DNA from: Wenjunlia tyrosinilytica
GTDB lineage: Bacteria > Actinomycetota > Actinomycetes > Streptomycetales > Streptomycetaceae
Reading direction: 5' to 3'
Length of the DNA: 64,000 nucleotides
NCBI RefSeq assembly: GCF_014646055.1
Contig: NZ_BMMS01000016.1
Coordinates: 155,464 to 219,463 of the forward strand
A model generated the notes under the pieces. The model made no database searches, was not told the origin of the DNA, and worked only from the letters and a program-made list of their open reading frames with translations. This document shows, in pieces, positions 1 to 8,711 of this stretch; positions within the stretch are counted from its first letter, which is position 1, and every line of letters starts with the position of its first letter. A program made the position numbers and the translations under genes.

Positions 1-958
1 CTTTGTGGAGGTTCTCCCGGCGGGAGTTGGTGATCCGCAGGGCGAGGGAGAGTTTGAGCATGACGGGCGCCCCGGCGCGGTGGACGGTGCGCACGGAGGA
101 GGTGGGGTGCCAGGGCTCGCCGAGGGGCCCGAGGTCGTGGAGGAGCCCGGCGTCGAGGAGTTCGCGCACGGCCGGCTGCCGGGAGAGGTGCCCGGCCTGC
201 CATGGGTGGACCGGCATGGCGGCGGTGCCGGGCGGCAGCGTCAGGGCGGGCCCGGCGAGTTCGGCGGTGAGGGCGTCGGCGGTGACGGGGCGGCCGCCGC
301 GGGTGAAGGCCGAGTCGGCGAGGAGCACGGAGCGGTCGACGGCGAACCAGTGCAGCGGGAAGCCGCCCCGCAACTCCGGTGAGTAGGCGGCACTCTCGTC
401 GTGGTCGAGCCCTTCGCGGCTCTTGGGCGTCGGGTGCAGGGGGTGGCCGAGGACGAGGGACTGCTCGGCGTCGAGGAACGGGTGGGTGCCGGGATCGGCG
501 CGGGGCCGGGAGCGGCGGTAGGCGAGGAAGGACTCGGTGCGGCGTACGGAGTCGGCGACTCGTGCCACGAGGTCGGCGCCGTCCCGCTGGGCCGGGGGCA
601 GTTGGGCGGTCGCCGCGGCTTCCCTGGACAGCAGGGCGGCGACGGTCACGGCGTCGGCGGCGGTGCCGCCCTCGAGGCTGATCCGCCCGAAGCGGTGGCC
701 TCCGGTGGGCGACCAGTGGCGGACGGGGGCGTGCAGCGCGGTGCCGCTGGCGGGCAGTGGCAGACGCAGGGTGCCGCCCGTGGGGCGTTCGACGCCGGTC
801 TCGCGGATCCAGCAGCGCAGAAGGCTCTCGGTGGCGGCCGCGTCGGCCGCGGTGTAGGCGTCCGGGTGGCACAGCGGATCGTGGTCGGCGGTCGGGGCCG
901 CGGCACGGGGGAGCTGTGCGGGTACGCCGACTGCCGTGGCGTCAGGTGCGGTGTTCAT
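1..958 (-). CDS. IucA/IucC family siderophore (NIS) synthetase, N-terminal part
   Basis: This is the first ~319 codons of a minus-strand gene that runs off the left edge. It has no stop inside the window; family members are about 550-620 aa, so roughly half is present. Read from ATG at 958, the frame is open throughout and contains the hallmark GHPLHPTPKSREGL substrate/ATP-site motif, then PVHPWQ and KLSLALRITNSRREN, all typical of NRPS-independent siderophore synthetases. These enzymes use ATP to adenylate a carboxylate (citrate, succinyl or similar) and join it to an amine or alcohol in the cytoplasm. A GAGGA ribosome site lies about 11 bases before the start. The stop of a small upstream ORF (973-1242) is 14 bp before this start, and an iron box lies at 1287-1307, so iron repression of a two-gene transcript is inferred. 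It does not begin like DesD, so I do not assign it to desferrioxamine; the exact siderophore is unknown. Confidence 0.88.
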   Translation of the reverse strand, partial: MNTAPDATAVGVPAQLPRAAAPTADHDPLCHPDAYTAADAAATESLLRCWIRETGVERPTGGTLRLPLPASGTALHAPVRHWSPTGGHRFGRISLEGGTAADAVTVAALLSREAAATAQLPPAQRDGADLVARVADSVRRTESFLAYRRSRPRADPGTHPFLDAEQSLVLGHPLHPTPKSREGLDHDESAAYSPELRGGFPLHWFAVDRSVLLADSAFTRGGRPVTADALTAELAGPALTLPPGTAAMPVHPWQAGHLSRQPAVRELLDAGLLHDLGPLGEPWHPTSSVRTVHRAGAPVMLKLSLALRITNSRRENLHK

Positions 959-972
959 GCGTTCGTCATTCC

Positions 973-1242
973 TCAACTGCTCTTCGGGGAGTGCGTTCCG
1001 CGCTGCGTACAACCTTGCCCGGTGAAGCCGCCGCAGGACCGCTGGTTGCCGGTGTGGTGAACGAGGTGGCCGTCCATCGGTGACTCGACGGGGTCCGCGC
1101 GCAGGCTCACGGCGGGGTCATCGGCGGCGGCCGATGCCGTGCCGGAACCGCGAGGGCGGTCGAGGTGGTGGGGGCCGAAGGCGCCGTCGGCCGTCGTGCC
1201 GTGGGCGCGCACCGGGCCGGCGCCTTCCGCGGAACCGATCAC
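973..1242 (-). CDS. Small hypothetical protein ahead of the siderophore synthetase
   Basis: An 89-aa ORF starts at GTG 1242 with a strong AGGAGG ribosome site at 1246-1251, six bases before the start. Its codons end overwhelmingly in G or C, as in real genes of this genome. It stops at 973-975, 14 bp before the IucA/IucC start, and lies between that gene and the iron box, so it is probably the first gene of an iron-regulated transcript. The protein is rich in His, Gly and Ser, has a C-terminal part with two Cys (about residues 71 and 79), and shows no signal peptide or membrane segment. I recognise no family. It could be a small partner of siderophore synthesis, or only a translated leader; both are inference. 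Confidence 0.5.
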   Translation of the reverse strand: MIGSAEGAGPVRAHGTTADGAFGPHHLDRPRGSGTASAAADDPAVSLRADPVESPMDGHLVHHTGNQRSCGGFTGQGCTQRGTHSPKSS

Positions 1243-1286
1243 GACGCCTCCTGAACCGCCGGTATCCCCGGAGCGGGGAACGAGGG

Positions 1287-1307
1287 AAAAGTAAGGGTCG
1301 CCTTACT
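1287..1307 (-). promoter_or_regulatory. Iron box (DmdR/IdeR/DtxR-type operator)
   Basis: The sequence carries a perfect 7-bp inverted repeat, AGTAAGG (1290-1296) and CCTTACT (1301-1307), separated by GTCG. Aligned with the actinobacterial iron-box consensus TTAGGTTAGGCTCGCCTAA it matches at most positions, including the GGxTCGCCT core. It lies 45-65 bp upstream of the small ORF at 973-1242 and upstream of the siderophore synthetase, the expected place for Fe-dependent repression. No clear -35/-10 pair could be fixed around it. Confidence 0.65.
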
Positions 1308-1411
1308 CCAACTACCACCGGCAACTTTACGCCGACGAGCCGTAGTTGTGGTGGCGTGGCCCCGCAGGTCCAACGACCGAAGGCCCGCACGATCACGGGC
1401 GGACCCTCCAC

Positions 1412-1466
1412 GTACCGGGGGGCGAGCGCCCGCGTACCGGGGGGGCGACCGTCCATGTACCGGGGG
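1412..1466. repeat. Three direct GTACCGGGGG repeats in a 340-bp gene-free gap
   Basis: GTACCGGGGG occurs at 1412, 1434 and 1457, a spacing of 22 and 23 bp or about two helical turns. The copies sit in the gap 1243-1582 between the iron-regulated leftward genes and the rightward protease gene, 117-171 bp before the protease start. Regular two-turn spacing could mark a regulator binding region for the protease gene, but no other support is visible. The rest of the gap holds the iron box and otherwise nothing I can assign. Confidence 0.4.
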
Positions 1467-1582
1467 CCACCGTCATGGAACCGAGGACCCGACCGAAACC
1501 GTCCAGAGCATCACCGGCATAGTGGTGGCGCGTTTCCCCACGCCGGGGAATGGATCACGTCTCAACAGGGGGAATTGACCCG

Positions 1583-2734
1583 ATGTCATCGATACGCCGA
1601 CTCGCCGCAGCCTGTGGCGCGGTCACCGCGCTGCTCGTCGTGACGGCCTGCGGGCCTTCCGACGACAGTGCGGCCTCGGACCCCACGCCCAGCGCCTCCG
1701 CGGGGAAGGCGGACGGAAAGGACGGCTTCAAGCTGCCCGAGGGCCTGCCCACGAGCCTTCAGCAGCTGAAGAACTGGAAGTGGGACGACTGGAAGAACTG
1801 GGCCGACCAGCACGCCCAGAGCGCTTTCAAGAACCCGCTCGTCAAGGACCTGTGGGACGCGTCCCGCATGGCGAAGGCCAAGCCGCTCGACCAGGAGGTC
1901 AAGGCTGCCCCGCAGGACGACCAGGGCGTCACCGACCCCGAGCCGAGCCCGGTCGAGGCCAAGAGGGTGCCGACGCCCTACCACGACCACGCCGCTCCCC
2001 CCGGCAAGATCTTCTTCGACTCCCCCCGGGGCTCGATGGTCTGCTCCGGCACCCTCGTGAAGGACCCGGCGCACCCGGGCAAGAGCAACCTGGTGTGGAC
2101 CGCGGGCCACTGCGTGCACGGCGGCAAGGACGGCGGCTGGTACCGCAACATCCAGTTCGTGCCCGCGTACAACGACAACGGCAAGGACCTCAACAAGGGC
2201 GAGTCGGCGACCCAGCAGGACGTCGCGCCCTACGGTGAGTACTGGGCCGAGTGGGCGCAGACCTCCTCGCAGTGGATCGAGGGCGGCGGCCACACCGGCG
2301 GCCCCGCGGCCGCGTACGACTTCGCCATCCTCAAGGTCACCCCGCTCCGGGGCGGCAAGTCCCTCGAGGAGACGGTCGGCAACGCGCTCCCCGTCTGGTT
2401 CAACGCCCCGCGCGGCGCGCTCCAGAAGGGTGTGAGCGCCTACGGTTACCCCGCCGCTCCCCCGTTCGACGGGCAGCTGATGCACCAGTGCACCGACAGC
2501 GCCACCCGCCTGTCCATGGACGCCTCCGCGCCGACCATGCTGCGGATCGGCTGCACGATGACGGGCGGCTCCAGCGGCGGTGGCTGGTACACCCGCGGCA
2601 CCGACGGCAAGCCCGCGCTCGTCAGCAACACCTCGATCGGCCCGGTGACCAACACCTGGCTGGCCGGCCCCTACCTGGGCAGCACCGCGCGGAGCGTCTT
2701 CAAGGCGCTCAGCGACAAGTTCGCCAACCAGTAG
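1583..2734 (+). CDS. Trypsin-like serine protease lipoprotein
   Basis: A 383-aa exported protein. ATG 1583 is preferred over an in-frame start at 1550 because AGGGGGA lies at 1567-1573 and the N-terminus then reads as a lipoprotein signal: short basic region, hydrophobic core, and lipobox ending VVTACG, with the Cys to be lipidated at about residue 23. After a low-complexity Ser/Ala/Lys linker comes a chymotrypsin-fold domain with a complete catalytic triad: His176 in TAGHC, Asp246 in YDFAIL and Ser331 in GGSSGGGW. The Ser motif is GSSGG rather than GDSGG, as in glutamyl-endopeptidase and V8-like relatives. It probably cleaves peptides on the outer face of the membrane; the substrate is unknown. 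A strong hairpin (2773-2818) follows the stop. Confidence 0.85.
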   Translation: MSSIRRLAAACGAVTALLVVTACGPSDDSAASDPTPSASAGKADGKDGFKLPEGLPTSLQQLKNWKWDDWKNWADQHAQSAFKNPLVKDLWDASRMAKAKPLDQEVKAAPQDDQGVTDPEPSPVEAKRVPTPYHDHAAPPGKIFFDSPRGSMVCSGTLVKDPAHPGKSNLVWTAGHCVHGGKDGGWYRNIQFVPAYNDNGKDLNKGESATQQDVAPYGEYWAEWAQTSSQWIEGGGHTGGPAAAYDFAILKVTPLRGGKSLEETVGNALPVWFNAPRGALQKGVSAYGYPAAPPFDGQLMHQCTDSATRLSMDASAPTMLRIGCTMTGGSSGGGWYTRGTDGKPALVSNTSIGPVTNTWLAGPYLGSTARSVFKALSDKFANQ

Positions 2735-2772
2735 GCGCAGCGGAACTCGTCGGCGTCGGTCCCGGCCGACGG

Positions 2773-2818
2773 AAGCGGCCCGCCGCCCCCGTTCGACAAC
2801 GGGGGCGGCGGGCCGCTT
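2773..2818. terminator. Bidirectional hairpin terminator
   Basis: A perfect 21-bp GC-rich stem with a CGAC loop lies between the convergent protease gene (stop 2734) and hflX (stop 2867). No T-tract follows, which is common in streptomycetes. It can stop transcription from both sides. Confidence 0.85.
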
Positions 2819-2866
2819 CACGTACCGGTTTGCCGCGCCTTCGGGCAGAGCCCGGACCTTCGGTGC

Positions 2867-4387
2867 CTAGCGCTGCACCGCCAGGGTGAACGGCTCCAGC
2901 TCGGCGGCCAGGAGCTCGTGCACCATGGCCTTGATCCGGGTGCCCTGCGGCGTGTGCTCCTCGTGGAGCAGCTCGCCGTCGGCGTGCAGCTTCGAGACCA
3001 GGTCGCCCCGGGTGAACGGCACCAGTGCCTCGACCAGGATCGACGGGCGCGGCAACTCGGCGTCGATCAGCGCCCGAAGCTCCTCGATGCCCCGGCCGGT
3101 GCGTGCGGAGACCACGATGGCGTGGCTCTCCTGGCGCAGCAGCCGCCGCAGGACCTCGGGGTCGGCGGCGTCCGCCTTGTTGACCACGACGATCTCGGGC
3201 ACATCGATCGCGCCCACGTCGCGGAACACCTCGCGGACGGCGGCCAGCTGGGCCTCGGGCTCGGCGTGCGCCCCGTCCACCACGTGCAGGATGAGGTCGG
3301 CGTCCGCGACCTCCTCCATCGTGGAGCGGAAGGCCTCCACGAGGTGGTGGGGCAGATGGCGTACGAAGCCGACCGTGTCGGCCAGCGTGTACAGCCGCCC
3401 CGTGGGGGTCTGCGCCCGGCGCACGGTCGGGTCGAGGGTGGCGAACAGCGCGTTCTCCACCAGCACGCCCGCGCCGGTGAGCCGGTTGAGGAGCGAGGAC
3501 TTGCCCGCGTTGGTGTACCCGGCGATGGCCACCGAGGGCACCTTGTTGCGCTTGCGCTCCTGGCGCTTGAGGTCACGGCCGGTCTTCATGGCCGCGATCT
3601 CCTTGCGAAGGCGGGCCATCTTCTCGTTGATACGGCGCCGGTCCGTCTCGATCTTGGTCTCACCGGGACCACGGGTGGCCATGCCGCCGCCGGACGACCC
3701 GGAGCCGCCACCGCCCATCTGGCGGGACAGGGACTGACCCCATCCGCGCAGACGCGGGAGCATGTACTGCATCTGCGCCAGGGAGACCTGCGCCTTGCCC
3801 TCCCGGGACTTGGCGTGCTGGGCGAAGATGTCCAGGATGAGCGCGGTCCGGTCGACGACCTTGACCTTGACCACGTCCTCGAGGTGGATCAGCTGGCCGG
3901 GCGTCAGCTCACCGTCGCACACGACGGTGTCCGCGCCCGTGGCGGAGACGATGTCGCGCAGCTCCTGCGCCTTGCCGGAGCCGATGTACGTGGCCGGGTC
4001 CGGCTTGTCACGGCGCTGGATGACGCCCTCGAGCACCTCGGAGCCCGCGGTCTCGGCGAGGGCGGCGAGCTCCGCGAGGGAGTTCTCGGCCTCCTCGGCG
4101 GTCCCGGAGGTCCACACACCCACGAGCACCACACGCTCCAGGCGGAGTCGGCGGTACTCGACCTCGGTGATGTCCTCGAGCTCGGTGGACAGTCCCGCCA
4201 CACGGCGCAGGGCCGCACGGTCGGTCCGGTCGTACTGGTCGCCGTCGCGGTCGTCCGCGTCGGCGTAGGCCAGCTCCTCGTCCATCAGGGCCTCGGCACG
4301 AAGGTCCTCCGGGAGCCGACCGCGGCGCTCATCGGCTGCTGCGCCGTCGTTGCTGCTGCTGTGGCTGTCGTGAAAAGCGGAGGTCAT
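2867..4387 (-). CDS. hflX: GTPase HflX, ribosome-associated
   Basis: A 506-aa protein of usual actinobacterial HflX length. An acidic N-terminal extension (about 1-55) precedes the HflX N-terminal domain, a Gly/Ser-rich loop with the GMATRGPGETKIETDRR signature, then the GTPase domain with G1 GYTNAGKSS, switch/G3 DTVGF and G4 NKAD. HflX binds the 50S subunit and splits or rescues stalled 70S ribosomes, particularly under stress. ATG 4387 gives the expected N-terminus; much longer in-frame readings upstream run into the next gene's territory and lack family similarity. It follows the M1 aminopeptidase gene on the same strand after a 160-bp gap and may have its own promoter there. Confidence 0.93.
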   Translation of the reverse strand: MTSAFHDSHSSSNDGAAADERRGRLPEDLRAEALMDEELAYADADDRDGDQYDRTDRAALRRVAGLSTELEDITEVEYRRLRLERVVLVGVWTSGTAEEAENSLAELAALAETAGSEVLEGVIQRRDKPDPATYIGSGKAQELRDIVSATGADTVVCDGELTPGQLIHLEDVVKVKVVDRTALILDIFAQHAKSREGKAQVSLAQMQYMLPRLRGWGQSLSRQMGGGGSGSSGGGMATRGPGETKIETDRRRINEKMARLRKEIAAMKTGRDLKRQERKRNKVPSVAIAGYTNAGKSSLLNRLTGAGVLVENALFATLDPTVRRAQTPTGRLYTLADTVGFVRHLPHHLVEAFRSTMEEVADADLILHVVDGAHAEPEAQLAAVREVFRDVGAIDVPEIVVVNKADAADPEVLRRLLRQESHAIVVSARTGRGIEELRALIDAELPRPSILVEALVPFTRGDLVSKLHADGELLHEEHTPQGTRIKAMVHELLAAELEPFTLAVQR

Positions 4388-4547
4388 TGTGTCCTTTGGC
4401 TCAGTGGATACGTCCAGGTCGACGGGTCTGCCCGCCGAGGAATACAACCATGCCGAGGGCCTGGAGATTCCCCTGGGCGGTCCGCGTTCCGGGCCGGAGG
4501 ACCGGGCCGCGCCGTCTCGACGATGGTCGCACGGCGCGGCACACGCG

Positions 4548-6164
4548 TCACTCGGATTTGCCCTCCGACCCGGCCGGGCCCGCGGGGGCGCTCCGGTGAC
4601 CCGAGCGGGGCGGCTGCCCGGCCGCGGCCGGCGGTGCGTCGCCGCTGTCCGCGGTCCAGTCCTGGTGTCCGGGCATGGGCGGGGTGTCCGTGCCGTAGAG
4701 CCAGTCGCGCAGGAATGCCTTCTGGTCGCTGCCCGAGACCTTCGAGGCCAGCGCGATGAAGTCCGCCGTCGAGGCGGTGCCGTCGCGGTGGTCCGCCACC
4801 CAGGCGCGCTCCAGCTTCTCGAAGGCCGCGACGCCGATGCGCTGGCGCAGGGCGTACAGGACGAGGGCGCCACCGGAGTACACATTGCCGCGGAAGATCC
4901 CCAGCTTGCCGTCCGCGCCCGGTGCCAGCGGGGCGGCGGGCGGGCCGCCCTGGCGGCGCAGCTTGGGGTCGGCGGCGTAGGCGGCGCGCAGCAAGGCGGT
5001 GAGGTCGACGCCCTCCTTGTCGGCGGCGTAGGTCCACTCGTACCAGGTGGCATGGCCCTCGTTGAGCCACAGGTCGGACCAGTCGGCGGGGCTGACGCTG
5101 TCGCCGAACCACTGGTGGGCCAGCTCGTGCACCATCAGCGGGGCGACGACTTCCTCGCGCATGAGCATGACCTGCCGCTCGAAGAGGGACAGGGTCTGGG
5201 TCTCCAGCTCGAAGCCGGTGGTGGCGTCGGCCGACAGCACGCCATAGGTCTCGAACGGGAAGCGGCCGACGCGGCGCTCCATCCAGGCGATCTGGCCGGG
5301 GGTCATCGCCAGGCGCGGCTCGAGGGCGGCGGCGTCCTTCTTGGGCACGACGTCGCGCAGCTCCAGGCCGTGTGGGCCGGTCCTGCGGACGACGGCCGAG
5401 TCGCCGATGGAGACCTGGGCGAGCTCGGTGGCCATGGGGTGGGCGGTGCGGTAGGTCCAGGTGGCGCGGTCGCCCACGAAGGCGTGGTCGCGCCGCGTGC
5501 CGTTGGCGACGACGGTCAGGGCCCTGGGGGCGGTGACGTGGAAGGTGAAGACGGCCTTGTCGGAGGGGTGGTCGCTGCACGGGAAGACGCGGTGCGCGGC
5601 ATCGGCCTGGTTGGCCATGGCCAGTCCGTCGCCGGTGGGCAGCCAGCCGCCCTGGCGGACGTCGACGGCGGGGTCGCTGGTGTGGTGGACCTCGATCCGG
5701 ATGGTGCCGTCCTTGGCGATGGGCAGGACGGGGCTGATCTCCAGTTCCTCGCCCTCCCTGCGGAAGGCGGCGGGCAGGCCGTTGACGCGCAGGTCGCGGA
5801 CCTCGCCGCGGGCGAAGTCGAGGTTGAACCGGTTCAGGGCGCGGGTCGCGGTCGCGGAGATCCGGGTGACGGCGTCGAGCGGGCGGTCCTTGTCCCGGTA
5901 GTCGAGCGAGATGTCGTAGGAGCGCACGTCGTAGCCGCCGTTGCCGAGCTGGGGATAGAGGCGGTCCCCGACCCCGGCGGCGCCGGGGCCGGGGACCTCG
6001 ACGGGAGGGGCGGTAGCGGTGACGGCGGAGGCGGCCGGAACGAAGGCGGCCGGGGCGAACGCGGCGAGCGCGATGACGGCGGCGGCGGTGCGCCTGACCG
6101 AGGCCCCGCGGGAGGGCAGGAGACGGGCGGCGATGACACGGACTGAGTCGATGCGGGTGGGCAT
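4548..6164 (-). CDS. Secreted M1 family zinc aminopeptidase
   Basis: A 538-aa exported metallopeptidase. A long Arg-containing N-terminus followed by an Ala-rich hydrophobic stretch (about 20-48, ending AASA) looks like a Sec or Tat signal peptide. The catalytic domain has the HELAHQW zinc motif (His346, Glu347, His350) and the third ligand Glu369 in NEGHATW, exact M1 spacing. The exopeptidase motif usually written GAMEN is replaced by GFELET, as in the secreted bacterial subgroup. It is shorter than PepN-type enzymes (about 850 aa) and lacks their C-terminal helical domain. The Pro/Ala/Gly-rich C-terminus (about 500-538) looks disordered. The ATG has no good ribosome site, so the start is less certain. 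Probable role: trimming extracellular peptides. Confidence 0.87.
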   Translation of the reverse strand: MPTRIDSVRVIAARLLPSRGASVRRTAAAVIALAAFAPAAFVPAASAVTATAPPVEVPGPGAAGVGDRLYPQLGNGGYDVRSYDISLDYRDKDRPLDAVTRISATATRALNRFNLDFARGEVRDLRVNGLPAAFRREGEELEISPVLPIAKDGTIRIEVHHTSDPAVDVRQGGWLPTGDGLAMANQADAAHRVFPCSDHPSDKAVFTFHVTAPRALTVVANGTRRDHAFVGDRATWTYRTAHPMATELAQVSIGDSAVVRRTGPHGLELRDVVPKKDAAALEPRLAMTPGQIAWMERRVGRFPFETYGVLSADATTGFELETQTLSLFERQVMLMREEVVAPLMVHELAHQWFGDSVSPADWSDLWLNEGHATWYEWTYAADKEGVDLTALLRAAYAADPKLRRQGGPPAAPLAPGADGKLGIFRGNVYSGGALVLYALRQRIGVAAFEKLERAWVADHRDGTASTADFIALASKVSGSDQKAFLRDWLYGTDTPPMPGHQDWTADSGDAPPAAAGQPPRSGHRSAPAGPAGSEGKSE

Positions 6165-6318
6165 AAAGGTGGCTTATCAGCGCGGCCGCGCGAGGCAGCC
6201 GCGACGCGTCAGCGAGGCCCGGCCATCACCCGAACGGGGGTACGCCGTGCGAGCCGCCGTCGACCTGCGCCGAGGCCCGGCTCCCTCTGTCGCGCCCCCT
6301 CGACACTCCCTTGACCCG

Positions 6319-6411
6319 GTCCCGCTCCCTTTGGCTGGGTCCGGCGCCCTTTGGCTGGGTCCGGCGCCCCTTGGCTGGGTCCCGCTCCCTTTCGCGAGGT
6401 CCGCTCCCTCG
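6319..6411. repeat. 20-bp tandem repeat between the M1 peptidase and rshA
   Basis: Units beginning GTCC recur every 20 bp at 6319, 6339, 6359, 6379 and partly 6399. The central three end in TTGGCTGG and the outer ones diverge. The array lies downstream of rshA (stop 6432) and upstream of the aminopeptidase start (6164), in a 267-bp gap without coding signal. Such arrays change copy number by slippage; a role in termination or in driving the peptidase gene is unproven. Confidence 0.7.
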
Positions 6412-6431
6412 TCTCCCTCGTCGCTGGACGC

Positions 6432-8711
6432 TCAGGGGGCGGTCGTCATGTGGGGGCGGTGGTGGGCGCGGTAGACGTCGTAGACGCCGGGGACGTCCCT
6501 CATCGCCTTCATCAGCGCGGGCAGGGCGTCCGCGTCGGGGAGTTCGACGGTGTAGGTGTGCCGTACGCGCAGCTCCTGCGGGGGCTCCACCGCCGCCGAG
6601 ACGATGCCCACGCCGGCCGACGCGATGGCCTCGGTGAGGTCCGCCAGCAGTCGCGGCCTGCCCAGCGCCTCCGCCAGCAGCGTCGCCCGGTAGCCGGTGC
6701 TCTCGCCGCGCAGCCAGTCGACGTCCACGGGGTCCCGTCCGTCCCCCCGCATGTCGCGTACGACCGCGCACTCGACCCGGTGCACGGCCACGGTGCCGCC
6801 CCGGGTGACGAAGCCGGTGACCGAGTCGGGCGGTACCGGGGTGCAGCAGCGGGCCAGCCGGACCACCGCGTCGGGGCGGTCGGCGACAGTGACGGACGGG
6901 CCGGAGCCGGAGGTCTGCGGGTGGGCGCCGATGACCGCGCGGCCCCGGCGGGCCGCGCCGCCACGCGGACGGGGCGGGTCCGAGGCAGAGGTGGGGGCCT
7001 GCTCGGGCGCGGGGTGCGTCTCGAACCAGCGCCCGATGGCGATCCTGGCCAGCGGGGTGCGCGCGTACTCCAGCCAGTCGGCGGAGGGCCCCGAGGACTC
7101 GTCGGAGGAGACGAGGAGCTGGATGACGTCCCCCGCCCGCAGCACCGTCGCCAGGGTGACCAGGCTGCCGTTCACACGCACGCCGATACAGCGGTGGCCG
7201 GTTGCCTCCCCCATCGCGTAGGCGGCGTCCACGCAGCTCGCCCCCGCGGGCAGTTCCACGGTGCGGCCGTCGGTGGTGAACACCGCGATCTCCCGGTCCT
7301 CCGCCAGCTCTTCGCGCAGCGCCGACCAGAAGGCGTCGGTGTCGGGGGTGACGCTCTGCCAGTCCAGCAGGCGCGAGAGCCAGCCGGGCCGGGTGGGGTC
7401 GCCGCGCTCCCCTTCGCCTCTGGGCTCGTCCGCGCGCAGGAGGTCGGCGGCGGATTCGCCGTCGGCCCCCGCCGCCGAGTGGTCGGGGTCGCCGAGCGCC
7501 ACGACACCGGTCTGCGCCACGCGGTGCATGCGGCGGGTGCGCACGAGCACCTCGGCGACGCCTCCCTCGGGGGTGGCGACGGCGGTGTGCAGGGACTGGT
7601 ACAGGTTGAACTTGGGGGCGGCGACGAAGTCCTTGAACTCCGCGATGACGGGAGTGAAGCACGTGTGCAGCTCGCCGAGCACCGCGTAGCAGTCCGCGTC
7701 CTCCTCGACCACGACGAGCAGCCGTCCGAAGTCGTACTCGCCGATCCCGCCGTCGTGTTCACCGCCGCGGCCGCGCTTGAGCCGGACCCGGTGCACGGAC
7801 ACGCAGTGCCGGGCGCGGATCGTCACCTCGCCGCCGATCCTGGCCTCGCGCAGCACCTGACGCATCCGCTCGGCCAGCGCCTCCAGGGGGCGCGGGCCCG
7901 CCTCATGACGTTCGATCAGCTTCCGTGTGCGGGCGTACTCCTCGGGGTGGAGGGTCGCGAAGACGATGTCCTCGAGCTCGGTCTTGATGACCTGGATACC
8001 GAGGCGCTCCGCGAGCGGGATGAGCACATCCCGGGTGACCTTCGCGATGCGCACCTGGCTGGCGGGCCGCATATGACGGATGGTCCGCATGTTGTGCAGC
8101 CGGTCGGCGAGCTTGATCACCATGACCCGGACGTCGTTGCCGGTGGCGACGAGCATCTTGCGGAAGGTCTCCGGCTCGGCCGCCGCGCCGTAGTCGACCT
8201 TCTCCAACTTGGTGACGCCGTCGACGAGGTAGCGGACCTCCTCGCCGAACTGCTCGCGCACCTGATCGAGGGTCACTTCGGTGTCCTCGACGGTGTCATG
8301 GAGCAGGGAGGCGACCAATGTCGTGGTCTCGGCGCCCAGTTCGGCCAGGATCATGGTGACGGCGAGCGGATGCGTGATGTACGGCTCACCGCTCTTGCGC
8401 ATCTGCCCGCTGTGCGAGGAGGCCGCCAACAGGTAGGCGCGGCGGAGGGCTTCGAGGTCGGCGCGAGGATGGTGGACGCGGTGCACCTTGACGATGTGCT
8501 CCAGCGGCTCGGGCATCCGCGGCGGGCGGGCCGGTCCCAGCACGGCCGCGCGGCCCAGCCTGCGCAACTCGGCCCGGCGGGCCCACATCGCGGGCGGCGG
8601 CCAGCCGCGACCGCGCCTGCGGTCGGCGGGAACGCCCTCCTGCGCGCTCTCGGGCGGCGGCGCGGCGGCAGCGTCCGGCGCTCCCGCGGCATTGCGGTCA
8701 ACGACGCCCAT
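6432..8711 (-). CDS. rshA: RelA/SpoT-homologue (p)ppGpp enzyme, RshA type
   Basis: A 759-aa long-RSH protein. ATG 8711 is chosen over the GTG two codons earlier because GGAGG sits five bases before it. Order: Ala/Pro-rich N-terminus (1-70), HD hydrolase domain (about 85-260) with HDTVEDTE and ADRLHNMRT intact, synthetase-like domain (about 290-440), TGS (about 520-580) and C-terminal ACT (about 675-759). The hydrolase side looks active. The synthetase ATP-binding motif, normally RxKHxYSIYxKM, reads RARHCVSVHRVR, so key Lys residues are changed, while the acceptor-side FKDF, PKFNLYQSLHT and AEVLVRT are kept. It follows dapF on the same strand with 145 bp between. I take it as the second Rel/Spo protein of Streptomyces rather than RelA itself; balance of activities is inference. 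Confidence 0.9.
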   Translation of the reverse strand: MGVVDRNAAGAPDAAAAPPPESAQEGVPADRRRGRGWPPPAMWARRAELRRLGRAAVLGPARPPRMPEPLEHIVKVHRVHHPRADLEALRRAYLLAASSHSGQMRKSGEPYITHPLAVTMILAELGAETTTLVASLLHDTVEDTEVTLDQVREQFGEEVRYLVDGVTKLEKVDYGAAAEPETFRKMLVATGNDVRVMVIKLADRLHNMRTIRHMRPASQVRIAKVTRDVLIPLAERLGIQVIKTELEDIVFATLHPEEYARTRKLIERHEAGPRPLEALAERMRQVLREARIGGEVTIRARHCVSVHRVRLKRGRGGEHDGGIGEYDFGRLLVVVEEDADCYAVLGELHTCFTPVIAEFKDFVAAPKFNLYQSLHTAVATPEGGVAEVLVRTRRMHRVAQTGVVALGDPDHSAAGADGESAADLLRADEPRGEGERGDPTRPGWLSRLLDWQSVTPDTDAFWSALREELAEDREIAVFTTDGRTVELPAGASCVDAAYAMGEATGHRCIGVRVNGSLVTLATVLRAGDVIQLLVSSDESSGPSADWLEYARTPLARIAIGRWFETHPAPEQAPTSASDPPRPRGGAARRGRAVIGAHPQTSGSGPSVTVADRPDAVVRLARCCTPVPPDSVTGFVTRGGTVAVHRVECAVVRDMRGDGRDPVDVDWLRGESTGYRATLLAEALGRPRLLADLTEAIASAGVGIVSAAVEPPQELRVRHTYTVELPDADALPALMKAMRDVPGVYDVYRAHHRPHMTTAP

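Noticed and set aside
2867..5053. A 728-aa leftward frame joining hflX to upstream sequence
   Set aside because: Residues before 4387 show no similarity and overlap the M1 gene; HflX begins at 4387.
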